From Basidiobolus meristosporus CBS 931.73 (lineage: Eukaryota; Basidiobolomycota; Basidiobolomycetes; Basidiobolales; Basidiobolaceae): a stretch of DNA of 64,000 nt. The DNA lies in NCBI GenBank assembly GCA_002104905.1, contig MCFE01000335.1, positions 28,267 to 92,266 of the forward strand. Direction: 5' to 3'. Made by a program: the position numbers and the translations under genes. Each line of letters starts with the position of its first letter. Position 1 is the first letter of the stretch. The notes beneath the pieces are model-generated. The model saw only the letters and a program-made list of their open reading frames with translations. It was not told where the DNA came from and made no database searches. Shown one piece after another: positions 44,965 through 55,352 of this stretch.

Positions 44965-45370
44965 GTAAGCTGGCAGCTACCCCTATGGAGACAAACTTCA
45001 ACTTGGTCAAAATTCAACTAAATCAAGAAAGCTTTGTGCCATACAAAAGCCCTGATTTTCCTTATCAATTTAAGGCTGGTAGTCAGATGTATATCATGCT
45101 TGGAGCATGTCCAGATATCTCATATTCAGTGGGAGCTATCAGCCAGCATAATCCAAACTATGGATCTGGTCATATTGCAGCAGTTAAGTGGATTCTTAGA
45201 TCTCTGAAATAAACTGCTGATATCTGCTTAAGATACACCTATAGGGATTTAGAACAGGATCATGTGGGATCCTCTGTTACAGATTGGAGACAAAATTTAT
45301 GTGACAGATGATCCACCACAGGATATACCTTGCTTTGCTGTAAAGGAGTAACGTCATGGAATTCAAGAAA
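44965..45370 (+). pseudogene. Ty1/copia pol fragment (copia 4)
   Basis: KLAATPMETNFNLVKIQLNQ (44970), then KAGSQMYIMLGACPDISYSVGAISQ (45070-45150) and AAVKWILRSLK (45178-45210), standard end of copia RT, followed by RNase H remnants to GVTSWNS at 45347-45367. Flanked by gypsy G2b on the left and the X-side terminus on the right. Confidence 0.8.
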
Positions 45371-46227
45371 CCCTATGAAAAATTATTGTAATGCTCCCAT
45401 CAAAAGGCCATCACAAAGTTAAAGTCCTCTGACTAAGAGGTACCAATACCATCAGGACACCATCCAGAGACTATTGAAAAATACTTGCACCCCAGATTTT
45501 GCAAAAACTTAGTCAAAATTTTTCAACAAAACAATATATAAGTGGCATTTAATTGGTTCCCTGCTAATTTGCTCACTTTCTGATCCCAGACACTCTATCA
45601 TTTCCTACATTTGTGTGCATTAATTGGCTATTGCCTCTTTTCACACTCCTTACTTCCTGAATTAACTGTTTCTCTTGCTTTTCATGCATACAGATTGATT
45701 TATTTCCATTGAAGCTTCAGTTGTACTTCAATTGCCAATTGTAATGACCTATAAAAGGACCTAGACCATACACTGACATTAAGTCCAACCCCACACTCAA
45801 TAAGTAACTTCATCAATAATTCACCACTCAATAAGTAATTCTGCTGTAATGCTCTGTCTGCATGACTTTGACAGGAGCCCTATGGCTCTATGCCACTGTT
45901 CATTCACTTGTTCCCACATTTCCTGGTCTTCAGCCGGCACTGCAAGGTCTAGCACCTCATCTGCCACTCTTTGCAATAAGTCCTTGCTTTATTCATGTGC
46001 ATTTTTGTTAGCAATGCTCTTGAAGATGTGCTGCATCCTCCTGGTGTGCCATTTAATGTTCCAAATTCCACTGAAGGCATTGTGGTTGTCTTTCAAGTTC
46101 TTGATGCTGTAACCTGTCTGCCAGTAGGATCTCCACTCTGTCAACAATGGTGGATGTGGAGGCTGTAGTAGACAACTTGCATTTCACTGCAAACTCCACT
46201 ACCATGCTGGAGTTCAGTTCAACTCGC
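45371..46227 (-). pseudogene. X-side terminus and gene X tail
   Basis: CCCTATGAAAAATTATTG at 45371 opens the terminus (compare 34512). From about 45850 the X tail is recognised: CCGGCACTGCAAGGTCTAG, CATCTGCCACTCTTTGCAATAAG (Leu-rich helix on minus), then TADRVEILLAD near 46120. Cut at 46228 by an LTR. Confidence 0.6.
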
Positions 46228-46950
46228 TGTAGTGGGGTGACAGTGACACCCACTGACAGATATGCTCATTCCCTTATTTTCTACTTCCCTATATCTCTAC
46301 TACACTTATTTTAGTTATATCCCATTTGTCTAACCCAATCAGTACTATCCCATAAGACGGTTGACTATCACACCTGCCTACCTTATTGCATAAGTTACCC
46401 CTCACTTTATGTAAGATTACTAGCTATAAGTACTTCTATATTAGGCAAGTACCCACGCCAGTACCCGTGACACATGATCAGCCCGTGTCACCATCCCTAT
46501 CATTTCCGTACCATATATGGTATCCCCATGTTACACAGGTTTCAGAATACTGATTCCTGATTGGTTGGATGTGCTGTGCCTCTTAGAACCTTCCGGCACC
46601 TACTTAGAACATTCTTAGGTCATTCTGATGTCATTAAGATTTCTATTGATCTCCGGAACCTTCTGGAACACCATGATTAGTAATCACTTAGCCAGTGAGA
46701 AAAGTATATAAGGGAGGCTATCCCTCAACAAAAAATCATCATCCCTTTTATCAATATACCGACTTGTTGATTAGTGTGATCACTGCTACCTGCTGCTACC
46801 TGAACTTCCAACCCTAGACCACAGGACACTCCCAGGAAACCGCGCTGACAGCCAACTGACCTTGGAGGCACTACTTGTGAGGAATACTCAGAGTAGGTAT
46901 CTTTTATTATATTTGATTCTTTCCCAAGTTTGTTCTTGTACAGATATTTT
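46228..46950 (+). mobile_element. Solo LTR related to family M
   Basis: Begins TGTAGTGGGGTGACAGTGAC. 46440-46790 resembles the reverse complement of 9340-9700. Promoter-like parts: CCATATATGG at 46511-46520, a GAAccTTCtgGAA heat-shock-type element at 46656-46668, TATA box agtatataaggg at about 46705. The right border is set where gene X resumes (TTACCTATTCC at about 46957); about 150 bp of X is missing, so the end is approximate and no target duplication was found. Confidence 0.6.
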
Positions 46951-47217
46951 TTGCGTTACCTATTCCTTTGTTACTACCTGGTCTTCCACTGCTACTTTGT
47001 CTGAGTGCTTCTTGTGGTGAACTACTTTTTCTCCTTTATAAATTCTGCTCCAACACATCTGTTTTGGCCTGCTTGTCCCTTGCTGGCACTCTTCTGGCAA
47101 CTTGACATTTCTTTTCTGCCTGTTTCAAGCTCTTAACCGTAGCTGTGATGGGCTCCTATAAAAGCTGCTGGTTTTTATCACTACCAGGTCCTTCCCTGCT
47201 ACTTTGACTTGGTGCTT
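46951..47217 (-). pseudogene. Gene X fragment
   Basis: TTACCTATTCCTTTGTTACTACC to CCTGCTACTTTGACTTGGTGCTT aligns with 35900-36160. The X frame then crosses Harbinger-like copy 4 and goes on at 50631. Confidence 0.6.
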
Positions 47218-47965
47218 ATTAGACTTGTTCCATCGTACCGTGCCAGGGCGCGCGGCGCGATCCGCGGTTGCAAAGAATGATTGGGAGCAATATTATAGCT
47301 ACCAGAAGGCAGGATTGTTCTTGGACAATTTTGCACTATGCGGGACAATCTCACACACTATGGCACAATCTGACACAATGAGGTTGGCGCGGATGATTGC
47401 GCCAACTTGTAATGCTTGCATCACGTGCGCAATCGGATACCGCTATAATGGCAGGTAAAATCCGGTATTTGGATATGTTTCTTTAATGTAAATGGAAATA
47501 AATGTGTATCACACTATAAACTACACTGATACTTACCATTTTGGTTACCCTCACTCCAATTGGACGGTATCTCAGTGGTTAATTGGTCCAAAAGTATCCT
47601 GAAGCTGGCAGCCCCCAATTGGCTCATTGACTACTGAAAAAGCTACCTGATTTGCCATCAAATATCCCATTTTGCCCATTGAGCAAGTAAATCCCTGATC
47701 CTAGTGATTGGGCAAGGTGTCATAGCTAGCACGCAAGCGATCATGTGTAGGTGCAAAACAGATCCAATAGCTGCACTGGTATTACAGATGACGTATATAT
47801 ATGCAGGGTGTTTATTTATAGGGGTTCTGTCTCAAATGTGAGACGTCCTTGATATTACTTATATCAAAAATTTGATGATCACTGATTTGCAATGGCTTGA
47901 TTTGGATCGCAAAAAAAAAGGGCTGTCGGGATCATTACAAATGTGAGCAATTCAAAGCGATCGCA

Positions 47966-49200
47966 TCATCTTCTTCTGGGTTTTTTTCTCACAGGGATTA
48001 CTACTGAAGCATTTGGTAGTGACTCACTTTGCACACCTATACTACTTCCTGGCTGACTATCATCTTTGCTACTTGTGTATTTGTAGTCAGTATTTTGCCT
48101 CCTAGTTGATGTGTGCAATGCTGCAGCTTGGCCGTGCTGAATTGCTCCGACTGAACCAACTGAACCGGCCTGTAGTGCTACGTGCTGACGCGTTCTTTTA
48201 CTTGCCAAGGGCTCTGGTGGTTGAGTCACTTCATGTTGGTCATCATCAGTCAGTTCACCAGAAGTAACTCGCTGATGGTCAGGTGCAAAACGGCACGCGC
48301 AGGCGCGCCTTGACGCGTTGAGATGGCCCTTGGCTGAGTTTCGATGTGATGCCGCATGTTGACGTGACTCAGTCCGCTCCAATGGACTTGTGTCTAAATG
48401 AGCAGTTTGGCGAGTTCTGGTAGTTTTGCTCTGAAGCGCGCGCGTTGACTCAACGCAGGGCGTTCTGTTAAAGGGTGTTGGCGTGGTCTGGACTGACGTG
48501 CGCCGGCGCGCTGTGGTTGCAAGAGATGGTAGGGAATCCAGCAAGGCGTGCTGGCGGAATCTGGACAATGTTGCTCGCGGTCTGTATTCTTCCTCCTGAA
48601 GCTCACCATCTGATTCCTCAAGGTATTCACTTACCCTCTGTCTGATACTTTGGAGCTGTTGCCTGGATGAGTCCTGTGTATATTGCTCTCGGAAGCCACT
48701 TAGCTCTACTAATATATCACGTAGTACATTAGTCATTTGAGGCAAAAACTCATTCAAAATCTCTTTGGTTCCCAAAGTTGAGGCACAAACGGACGCGTCC
48801 GGCCCGTACTGTGCAAATTGCGCGCGAAATTGTTCCCGCGCGGCTTCCTCGTCAAATCCCCTCACTCTCAGCTGATTCTTGATTTCAATACTTGTCTTGT
48901 TATATATCTTTTTACATACATCGGCTGGCATCTTGATGTAGAACTCATGCACAGCTTTCTACTCAAATTCTTCCATCTTTGTCAACTCTCTGAGGTATCT
49001 AGTTCTGCTATATTAACCAGTAGTGCCCAAATATCTGTATGAAGGCTCATCATAGACACTTGGGCCATACTAAATTCATTTGGCAAGAACTCAAACGGAT
49101 CCGACATCGACTTCTCCGGTCCGGACCGCGCTAGTGAGCTGGGGGATGGGTTTTGTCTGGGTTGTACTAAAGATGAGTTGAGGCTTGGTATGGGGACCAT
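47966..49200 (-). pseudogene. ORF2 of Harbinger-like copy 4
   Basis: ATG at 49200 opens MVPIPSLNSSLVQPRQ and runs to a TGA at about 48982 (ELDTSES*). A second frame of 328 codons (48952-47966) covers HEFYIKMPADVCKKIYNK, IKNQLRVRGFDEEAAREQF, TLGTKEILNEFLPQMTNVLR, a Gln/Arg/Thr-rich middle and the basic end VIPVRKKPRRR. One base is missing in KLW-HEF, so the halves are both stopped and shifted. The second frame's only early ATG is at MPADV. Role by analogy with PIF/Harbinger ORF2 proteins (DNA-binding or nuclear-import partner of the transposase): inference. Confidence 0.72.
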
Positions 49201-49559
49201 AGCAACGGATTTGGATACTTATACAGCAGTATATTGGCATCAACCTGGTCTTATATGAAATATATATGAAAACTAAAGTGATTGTTGAATTTTCCATATA
49301 TTATGCATGATGCATCTTGGATCGCGTTGACACGGATCAGATCACATCAATTGCAGATTTCCTATTTGATTATAGACCTATGATTAAAGCAACAATAAAA
49401 GTACTGAGGCATTGTTTGCGGATGATTTTTGCGACATAATGATGGGATACATGGCAATTGATGGAGATTTAACCATAATGTGTTAAAAATCAGATAAATA
49501 ACGCAGATCGCGCCGAATCAATTCAAACCGCCTCCATACAATCATCCATCAATTTTAAT

Positions 49560-50444
49560 ATGACTTACTCATCTGAATGGTCTTTTCTCATCAATCCCAT
49601 CACTACCACTGGATTTCCTTTTGACACACTGGAGGAGATCTATTCCAAGTACTGTGGACCATCAACCCCAATCTACTCAAGGAAATCCCTTGTTAAGCTT
49701 CTCTGCTATTACAAGAACTATTGCCCTACAAGGTTTCATCCCACCATCCATGGCAACAGAAGTCCTAGAAGCTTTCATTCCCAGCTGACAGCAATGGAGA
49801 ACCACCTTGCAGAGGGTATGAATGACTTAGAGCAAGCTTGGAATACTAGGTTCAGAAGCTCCAATAGACTTCCATATCCCAGAGTGTTCAGCAACAGGTT
49901 CCATATCAGGAGTATTTTGGATACCTTCCCAGTGAGGATTAACAGACCTTCTAGAGGGCAGAGGCACTTTTATTCTGGCAAGTACAAGGCACACTGTGTG
50001 AAGTTTCAAGCACTGTCTGACATTGAGGGTAACATCATCTGGTTTAGTGGGCCATTTGCTGGAAGTAGGCATGACAAAGCACTCTGGGTAGAGAATCATC
50101 CTGAATTCAGTAGAGGGGAGAAATATATGGCAGACTTGGCCTATATAGGAGAGGATTGTCAGAGATTAGGATGTATTACAGCTTATAGGAAGCCAAGGAA
50201 TGGTGTGCTTAGCAGGAAGCAGAAGCTCTACAATGAGATATTTAATCATTTCAGAGTAAGGGTAGAGCACACATTTGGATATCTGAAGAGATTCAGCATA
50301 TTGGCAGGTAAATATAGAGGAAAGTCATATATAGGTGAAAACAGCAGAATAGGTAAAATAGTTAAGATACTTATTAATGCACAGTATGTTCATACAAGAA
50401 GACATCCACTGAGAGAAATGTGTCTGGAGCATTATGAAGAGTAA
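49560..50444 (+). CDS. Harbinger-like DDE_Tnp_4 transposase, intact
   Basis: 294 codons, ATG 49560 to TAA after HYEE. The frame is also open upstream to a TAA at 49476-49478 but has no earlier ATG. Catalytic residues proposed from the DDE_Tnp_4 pattern: D121 in SILDTFPVRI, D172 in AGSRHDKALW, E236 in VRVEHTFGYLK; MADLAYIGED (D192) fits the family's conserved strand before the E. Somewhat shorter than typical family members (about 350-450 aa), with a reduced N-terminal helix-turn-helix part. Would excise and insert the element in the nucleus, using 3-bp target sites. Divergent from ORF2 across a 360-bp spacer. Confidence 0.92.
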   Translation: MTYSSEWSFLINPITTTGFPFDTLEEIYSKYCGPSTPIYSRKSLVKLLCYYKNYCPTRFHPTIHGNRSPRSFHSQLTAMENHLAEGMNDLEQAWNTRFRSSNRLPYPRVFSNRFHIRSILDTFPVRINRPSRGQRHFYSGKYKAHCVKFQALSDIEGNIIWFSGPFAGSRHDKALWVENHPEFSRGEKYMADLAYIGEDCQRLGCITAYRKPRNGVLSRKQKLYNEIFNHFRVRVEHTFGYLKRFSILAGKYRGKSYIGENSRIGKIVKILINAQYVHTRRHPLREMCLEHYEE

Positions 50445-50630
50445 ATAAAGCAAGGAAAGCACTATTCTGAGCAACATAAGTAAGATTGAGTAAAATTACC
50501 AGTAACTGTATCATACCACTGGCATCATGGTAGAGATTATAGTGCCAGATAGTGCCGTAGGGTGCCAGATCAATCTGGCACTATAAACCAGCTGGCACTA
50601 TGTGGCACTATCCAACAGAACAAGTCTATT

Positions 50631-51148
50631 GAATAGTGCTATGCATTCTCCTTGATAGATGTTGTGCTGGTGCATCTGTGTCTGCCTGCTTGTCCCTAAT
50701 TGACACTGTTCCAGCTTCCTGATGTTTCCTTGTGCTTGTCTGGAGCTTTTGGCCCTGCTTGTAACAGGCTCCTGAGAAGGCCACTGGTTTTTAGCCATGG
50801 CACCCTTGTACTTCTGCCTTTGATAGCTTCTGCTATTCTTAAGATACTTTCCTAGCATATTAATGCTGGCCCAAAATCTGTTTACCTGTTTGAATCCAGG
50901 ACAATGCTCATGGAACAAGTCAAGTGAATTCTGCTTGGCCTTGAGTTCCTGATGATCCCATGGTATGCCAGCCTTAAGGTGATGGTGTGCTGTACTTCTG
51001 ACAGCCTCTTGTTTATTTGCCCACTCTTCATTATTGCAATCAATGGCTTCACGGATCTTCAGTGTCTTTTGATTTTTAGGCTTTGGTATATACACCACAT
51101 TGCCTCCCTCCCATGCTGTGATAGGTTCTTCTGTGGGCTTTATCATTG
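50631..51148 (-). pseudogene. Gene X central part (open)
   Basis: The open minus frame 51146-50598 reads KPTEEPITAWEGGNVVYIP, KPKNQKTLKIREAIDCNNEE, HHLKAGIPWDHQELKAKQ, FHEHCPGFKQVNRFWASINM and KYLKNSRSYQRQK, the best-preserved central part of X in the window. The Trp/His pattern (IPWDHQE, FWASINMLGKYL) looks like a folded domain, possibly a DNA-binding helical one; I do not recognise it. Confidence 0.6.
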
Positions 51149-51153
51149 GGCAC

Positions 51154-51850
51154 TGTTGTATCCAAGAGAAAAGTGAAATAAAGCTCTTGAATGAGTTAAC
51201 TGAACCTAAGTGATAACTAAGCGCAGAATCTTAGAATTGTCAAGGGTGACAGAAATATTAGCAGAGAAGTTCTGGTCTAATATTGGTTTTGTATATAGTT
51301 GAGTTGGGCTATAGAGGCAACAGAGTTGATTTGCTATACAGGCTGGGCTTGGTGTTCTTGGGAATACTAGATGTGCTAGGCTTGGGTAGAAACCAGAACA
51401 GAATTGTTGAGCTCTTAATTTTGCTGAAGCGCAATTTTAATTTGTTGAGACACACACTGAATCAAAGGTTCAGTAAACTTTATTTATACTTTTCTTATTG
51501 AGTTGCATTAGTAAGTGCCAAGAGACTGGACTAATTGAAATCTGTTGGGGAGTTGATAGGTGCATAAGATAAATGAAGAATTGCATTATTAATCAGCTGA
51601 TGTCTTGGCAACTGCTAAGTGCTTGCATAAATCTCAGTTGACTAATCACTTGGAAAGGCTCAGCAGATCAGTAGAGAACATAATGACCACATGAAAATTG
51701 ATCAGGTGTGAGAGCTAATAATAGTTTCTGAGAAGTGATAAAATAAACCATAACAGGGATAAGTTATGTTTGGGTTAGGGAAAATCAGTTAGGGTACTAG
51801 ATTTTCTAATGGAGTGAAATTGGCCAAGTTTTAAATGTTGATGCGCAACA
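51154..51850. mobile_element. Solo LTR N, 697 bp
   Basis: TGTTGTATCCAAGAG to TTGATGCGCAACA, with inverted TGTTG/CAACA ends and the exact 5-bp target duplication GGCAC at 51149-51153 and 51851-51855. Removal restores gene X (ttgGGCACtgttgttgtgcc). No coding capacity; no other copy seen here. Orientation unknown. Confidence 0.85.
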
Positions 51851-51855
51851 GGCAC

Positions 51856-52609
51856 TGTTGTTGTGCCTCAAAGACTGTACATTGTTCCTCTGCTATTACA
51901 TCAGGAAATGGCTCAATTCTTAGCTGTGACATTGAGCTACTTGAGTTCCTTGTTTGCAGCAAAGGTGCTGCTTTTTCTACCTGGGAAAATGATTGTACCA
52001 CACATATTATCCACTCATCCTGATTCTGGACTATTTCCTGATTTGTCTGGGCCATTGCATCTATCCTATCAGCCACTGCACCTAATTGCTTCATTAATGC
52101 TTTGGTATGAGCTGACAACATACTTGCTAATATGCATGGTGGTAATATTATGATGACCACTTGCTGGTGCTCAATTGAAGGTACTACTTTTTCTACATTA
52201 TCATTTGCCTAAAAATAATGGTCAGCTTGTGGAGCCACTGCATCTAATTGATTTATTAATGCTTTGGTATGAGCTGACAACATGCTTGCTAATATGGGTG
52301 GTGGTGATGTTATCATGGCCACTTGCTGTTCTTCAACTGAGGGTACTGCGCTTGCTACATTCTCACCTGCCTGAGCATAACGGTCAGATTGTGGCTCTGC
52401 AGAGGTTCTCAATTGCCTACTTGACTGAGAGTCTGAGGAGTCTGCATTTTAACCTTCAATGAATACACTGTCCACATGGCCTTTTTTGGATGTAGCCCTG
52501 CTTGTTGCACTGAATGTCAAAGTACACTGTTGTTCAACCGTTGTTCTGTTGCCATCTGTGGTGGGGTTTAGTGAGAACCAGACAACTGTGCTTTATTTTT
52601 TGGCGGCAT
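51856..52609 (-). pseudogene. Gene X N-terminal part
   Basis: ATG at 52609 (the minus-strand equivalent of the 1248 start), LTFSATSRATSKKGHVDSV in one frame (52540-52470), LRTSAEPQSDRYAQAGENV (52412-52350), and the probable coiled coil AHTKALMKQLGAVADRIDAMAQ (52120-52050). A 120-bp stretch (52140-52260) is a partial tandem duplication of this part. Contains at least one stop (EG*NADSS near 52450). Confidence 0.6.
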
Positions 52610-52815
52610 ATATATGGAAGTGAGTCAAACCAGAGGAGAAATGGTGTTACATATACGTGTGCATGTGGTGACACAACTTTATTTATAATTCTTACCATGG
52701 TGAGTCATCATTGAATCTTACATTCATGTAGGTGCAATATCTCAAATACAAGACTGTCTTAAGTTCACACAAGTGTTGACCAGAAAGTGATATAATAGCA
52801 TTATGTTGTTGAAGG
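52610..52815. promoter_or_regulatory. Divergent intergenic region of Plavaka-like unit
   Basis: 206 bp with ccatatatatg at the X start and a TACATATACGTGTGCATGTGG stretch; matches 1061-1247 (reverse) and 36720-36870. No other feature. Confidence 0.4.
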
Positions 52816-55350
52816 TAAAACTGTTTGCCCTGTGGATAAGACTACTTTGACTCAACACCATAAGAGAAGAGAAAAACAACCATATGGCTATTGTGGCAAG
52901 CCTCTCAGCCATGAAGCACACAGACAGCATAGGAAGTATTACAAGGATCACAGTAAGTGTTTTGCCACCCACGTCATATTTGACCATTCATTGGTCACTA
53001 CTGTACCAACATTATCTTGCCAGCCAGTTGATACATCTATATTGGACCCAGGCTCTCTTTGTCACCTTGCGCAAATGAGTCAGGTGATTTTGTGACACCT
53101 CAAGGCTCACCCCAGCCTTCTGAATATGGCACAGAGAATAATAGCTCTGACACAGAAGGTTCACTGATGGATTTGGAGCCTATCTCCCCTAACAACAGTA
53201 CCATGTATGAGCCCGGTCAAATCCCTATATGAAATGAGACAACCCCCATTGAAACTAATGCCAAGGAAACTTAATAGAGCCAAGTGAGCCCAGTGATCCA
53301 TCTACTGGTGAATGAGGTAATGTTTTGGCTAGAGAAGTGGCGTGTTTCTACTAATATGAGTAATGGGGGCTTTGAGGATTTATTACTACTTCTTGCCAAA
53401 ATCATGCTGGGATGCTACTTACCATTTGCATGGTACAAGTGGATAAGCATCATGCGGCTGGCAACATATGATCCAGAGACTGTCCTGAATCCAGCATGTG
53501 TTAATAGTCACATGGCATTCACATCCAAAAATGCTACCATTGCAACATGTCCAAATTGTCAGGAATCCACCACCATTGAGGGAAAACATTGTTCACACTC
53601 TGAATATATTCTGGTCATACCCTGTCTGAGAAAGTTGATGCAGTCTGACAAATATTGAAAAGCTTTACAGTACCTCAGTATCAATCAAGTGCAAATGTGT
53701 CCAATATATTTGATGGCAAACATTACAAACAGCTAAGAAGCAAGGGCTACTTTGAGAGTATGTATGACCATGCCTTTGCTTCAGCACTTGATGGATTCTC
53801 ATTAAACAAGTACTCTACCTGCAAATCCTGCTGGCCACTGATTCTCATCAATCTGAATCTGCTGCCCATCTTATGGTATCAGAGCAATAATCTGATGGTA
53901 GTCTCACTGGTATCTGGGCCTAAATTGCCATCTAACCTGGATAACTACCTGTATCCATTGCTGGATGCATTTTGTATGCTTTCCATCAGGATAACAGTAA
54001 ATGGCTGTCATGTAGAAGCACATATTATTATCTGCATTGAAGATACCCCAGCCATCAGCAAGATAGCAGGTTTTTCCAGGCACAATGGACAATATTGCTG
54101 TCAAATGTCTGAGATCCAGAAGATTTACTCCATAAGTCACACACATTATTGTTACCCAAACCCCAGCACTAAGAACAGCATCTTTCCACAGAGAGAATTT
54201 AGAGCAGTAAACATGCAATTGCAGCAAAGTTGCCAAGCTATAAGTCATTAACCAAAACATGAAATCAATTGGAAACCAGAGACACTTAATATTTAGGGTA
54301 TCTGTTGGAGCAAAAGCTTTCCACTGGGAGCAATGCATTTGCTTCTCAATAATATCCCTATACTGATGACCAAGTTGTACATGGGGCATTTCAAGCTAAA
54401 TGCACCCTTTGAGATACTGGAGAAATTTGAAAGAATTGGCAAGATATTACAGAGTATTTGCTACCCTACATACTACTTATGGGCTTCAATTTATATTCAT
54501 ATGTATATGCAACAATGCAAATGCAAAGACTGGATGAGCTGGATATGTATTTATTCAGGTGGTGTTCTGAAGCCATTCCTACCAAGAGTACATTGGAAGT
54601 ATTGGGATCAATATGTAGACATTGTAGGAATATTTATCCAGAAGTGGATCACCAGTGCCAATTTGATGCATCTACAGCTGTTATGTGAGGAGTTTGTGAT
54701 GGGATTTGAGCAGCTATACTACAAACATAAAGCCAAATGTGTAGATCTCTGCTGCTACTGTATCCATTCTCTACTCCATCTTGCTTGGTGTGTGGAGAAT
54801 ATTGGGCCTTGCTTCACCTTTTGGGAGTTTCCTATGGAGCAGATGTGGGGAGATAGGAAGACAAGTGAAGTCACAGGTACTACCTTACCCCAATCTCATC
54901 AAGAATGTTACCTTCAGGTCCATCATGGATGTGATGAGCTGGCACATGGAGGACAGCTATAACTAGTTGGAAAATACTGAGGACAAATGTGTACATGGAG
55001 ACACCTAGGCCTAGGGCATTAAGAAGCTAAGAAGCCCCAATGCATGGGTAATTAGTTAAGTAATGCAAAGTTGAGTTGAGTGCAACAAGCAACTAATTTT
55101 GATCAGGAAAACTCTACCAGGATATGCTGGATTTCTCATGGTCACAAGCCAACTTATACACCATCTAATATGGAATTCACACCAACAAAAGCCAGAGTGT
55201 ATCTATAGGGGGACTAGAATCCAGCAGGGAGAACAAGTTAATAGGCTAAGTACTAAGAAGTTTGTTGCAGATATTCAGTTGGTATTCATGGCAGAAGTGG
55301 CAACAACCCGACATATGTTTGCAAGATGTAATATGTTACCAGCAGTATAA
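52816..55350 (+). pseudogene. Plavaka/Tnp2-like transposase, longest copy (P6)
   Basis: Segments in order: zinc-finger-like GYCGKPLSHEAHRQH (52885-52930), LLVNEVMFWLEKWRVSTNMS (53300), ATCPNCQES (53550), then frame change, MYDHAFASALDGFSLNKYST (53760-53815; Asp of the DG motif), CWPLILINLNLLPILWYQ (53830), SLVSGPKLPSNLDNYLYPLL (53905), IICIEDTPAISKIAGFSRHNG (54030-54090), and a C-terminal region YYKHKAKCVDLCCYCIHSLLH...GPCFTFWEFPMEQMWG (54718-54850), a typical ending of fungal Tnp2-like proteins. At least five stops or shifts. 54960-55350 is a conserved non-coding or frayed tail. Confidence 0.8.
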
Positions 55351-55352
55351 GG

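Larger units (their letters stand above)
47221..50627 (+). mobile_element. Harbinger-like DNA transposon, copy 4 (young)
   Basis: 3407 bp, AGACTTGTTCC to GAACAAGTCT, with the target duplication ATT at 47218-47220 and 50628-50630. Removing it joins ggtgctt-ATT-gaatagtgctatgc of gene X, matching 36150-36180. CpG-rich at the left end (gggcgcgcggcgcgatccgcgg). Subterminal boxes at the right: TGCC at 50543, 50553 and 50563; GGCA at 50577, 50594 and 50604. Transposase intact. Copies 4 and 5 are nearly identical. Confidence 0.95.

Noticed and set aside
49827-50099. Minus-strand 90-codon frame repeated at 2247, 17000 and 62462
   Set aside because: It is the antisense shadow of the conserved transposase gene; its conservation follows from the sense protein.
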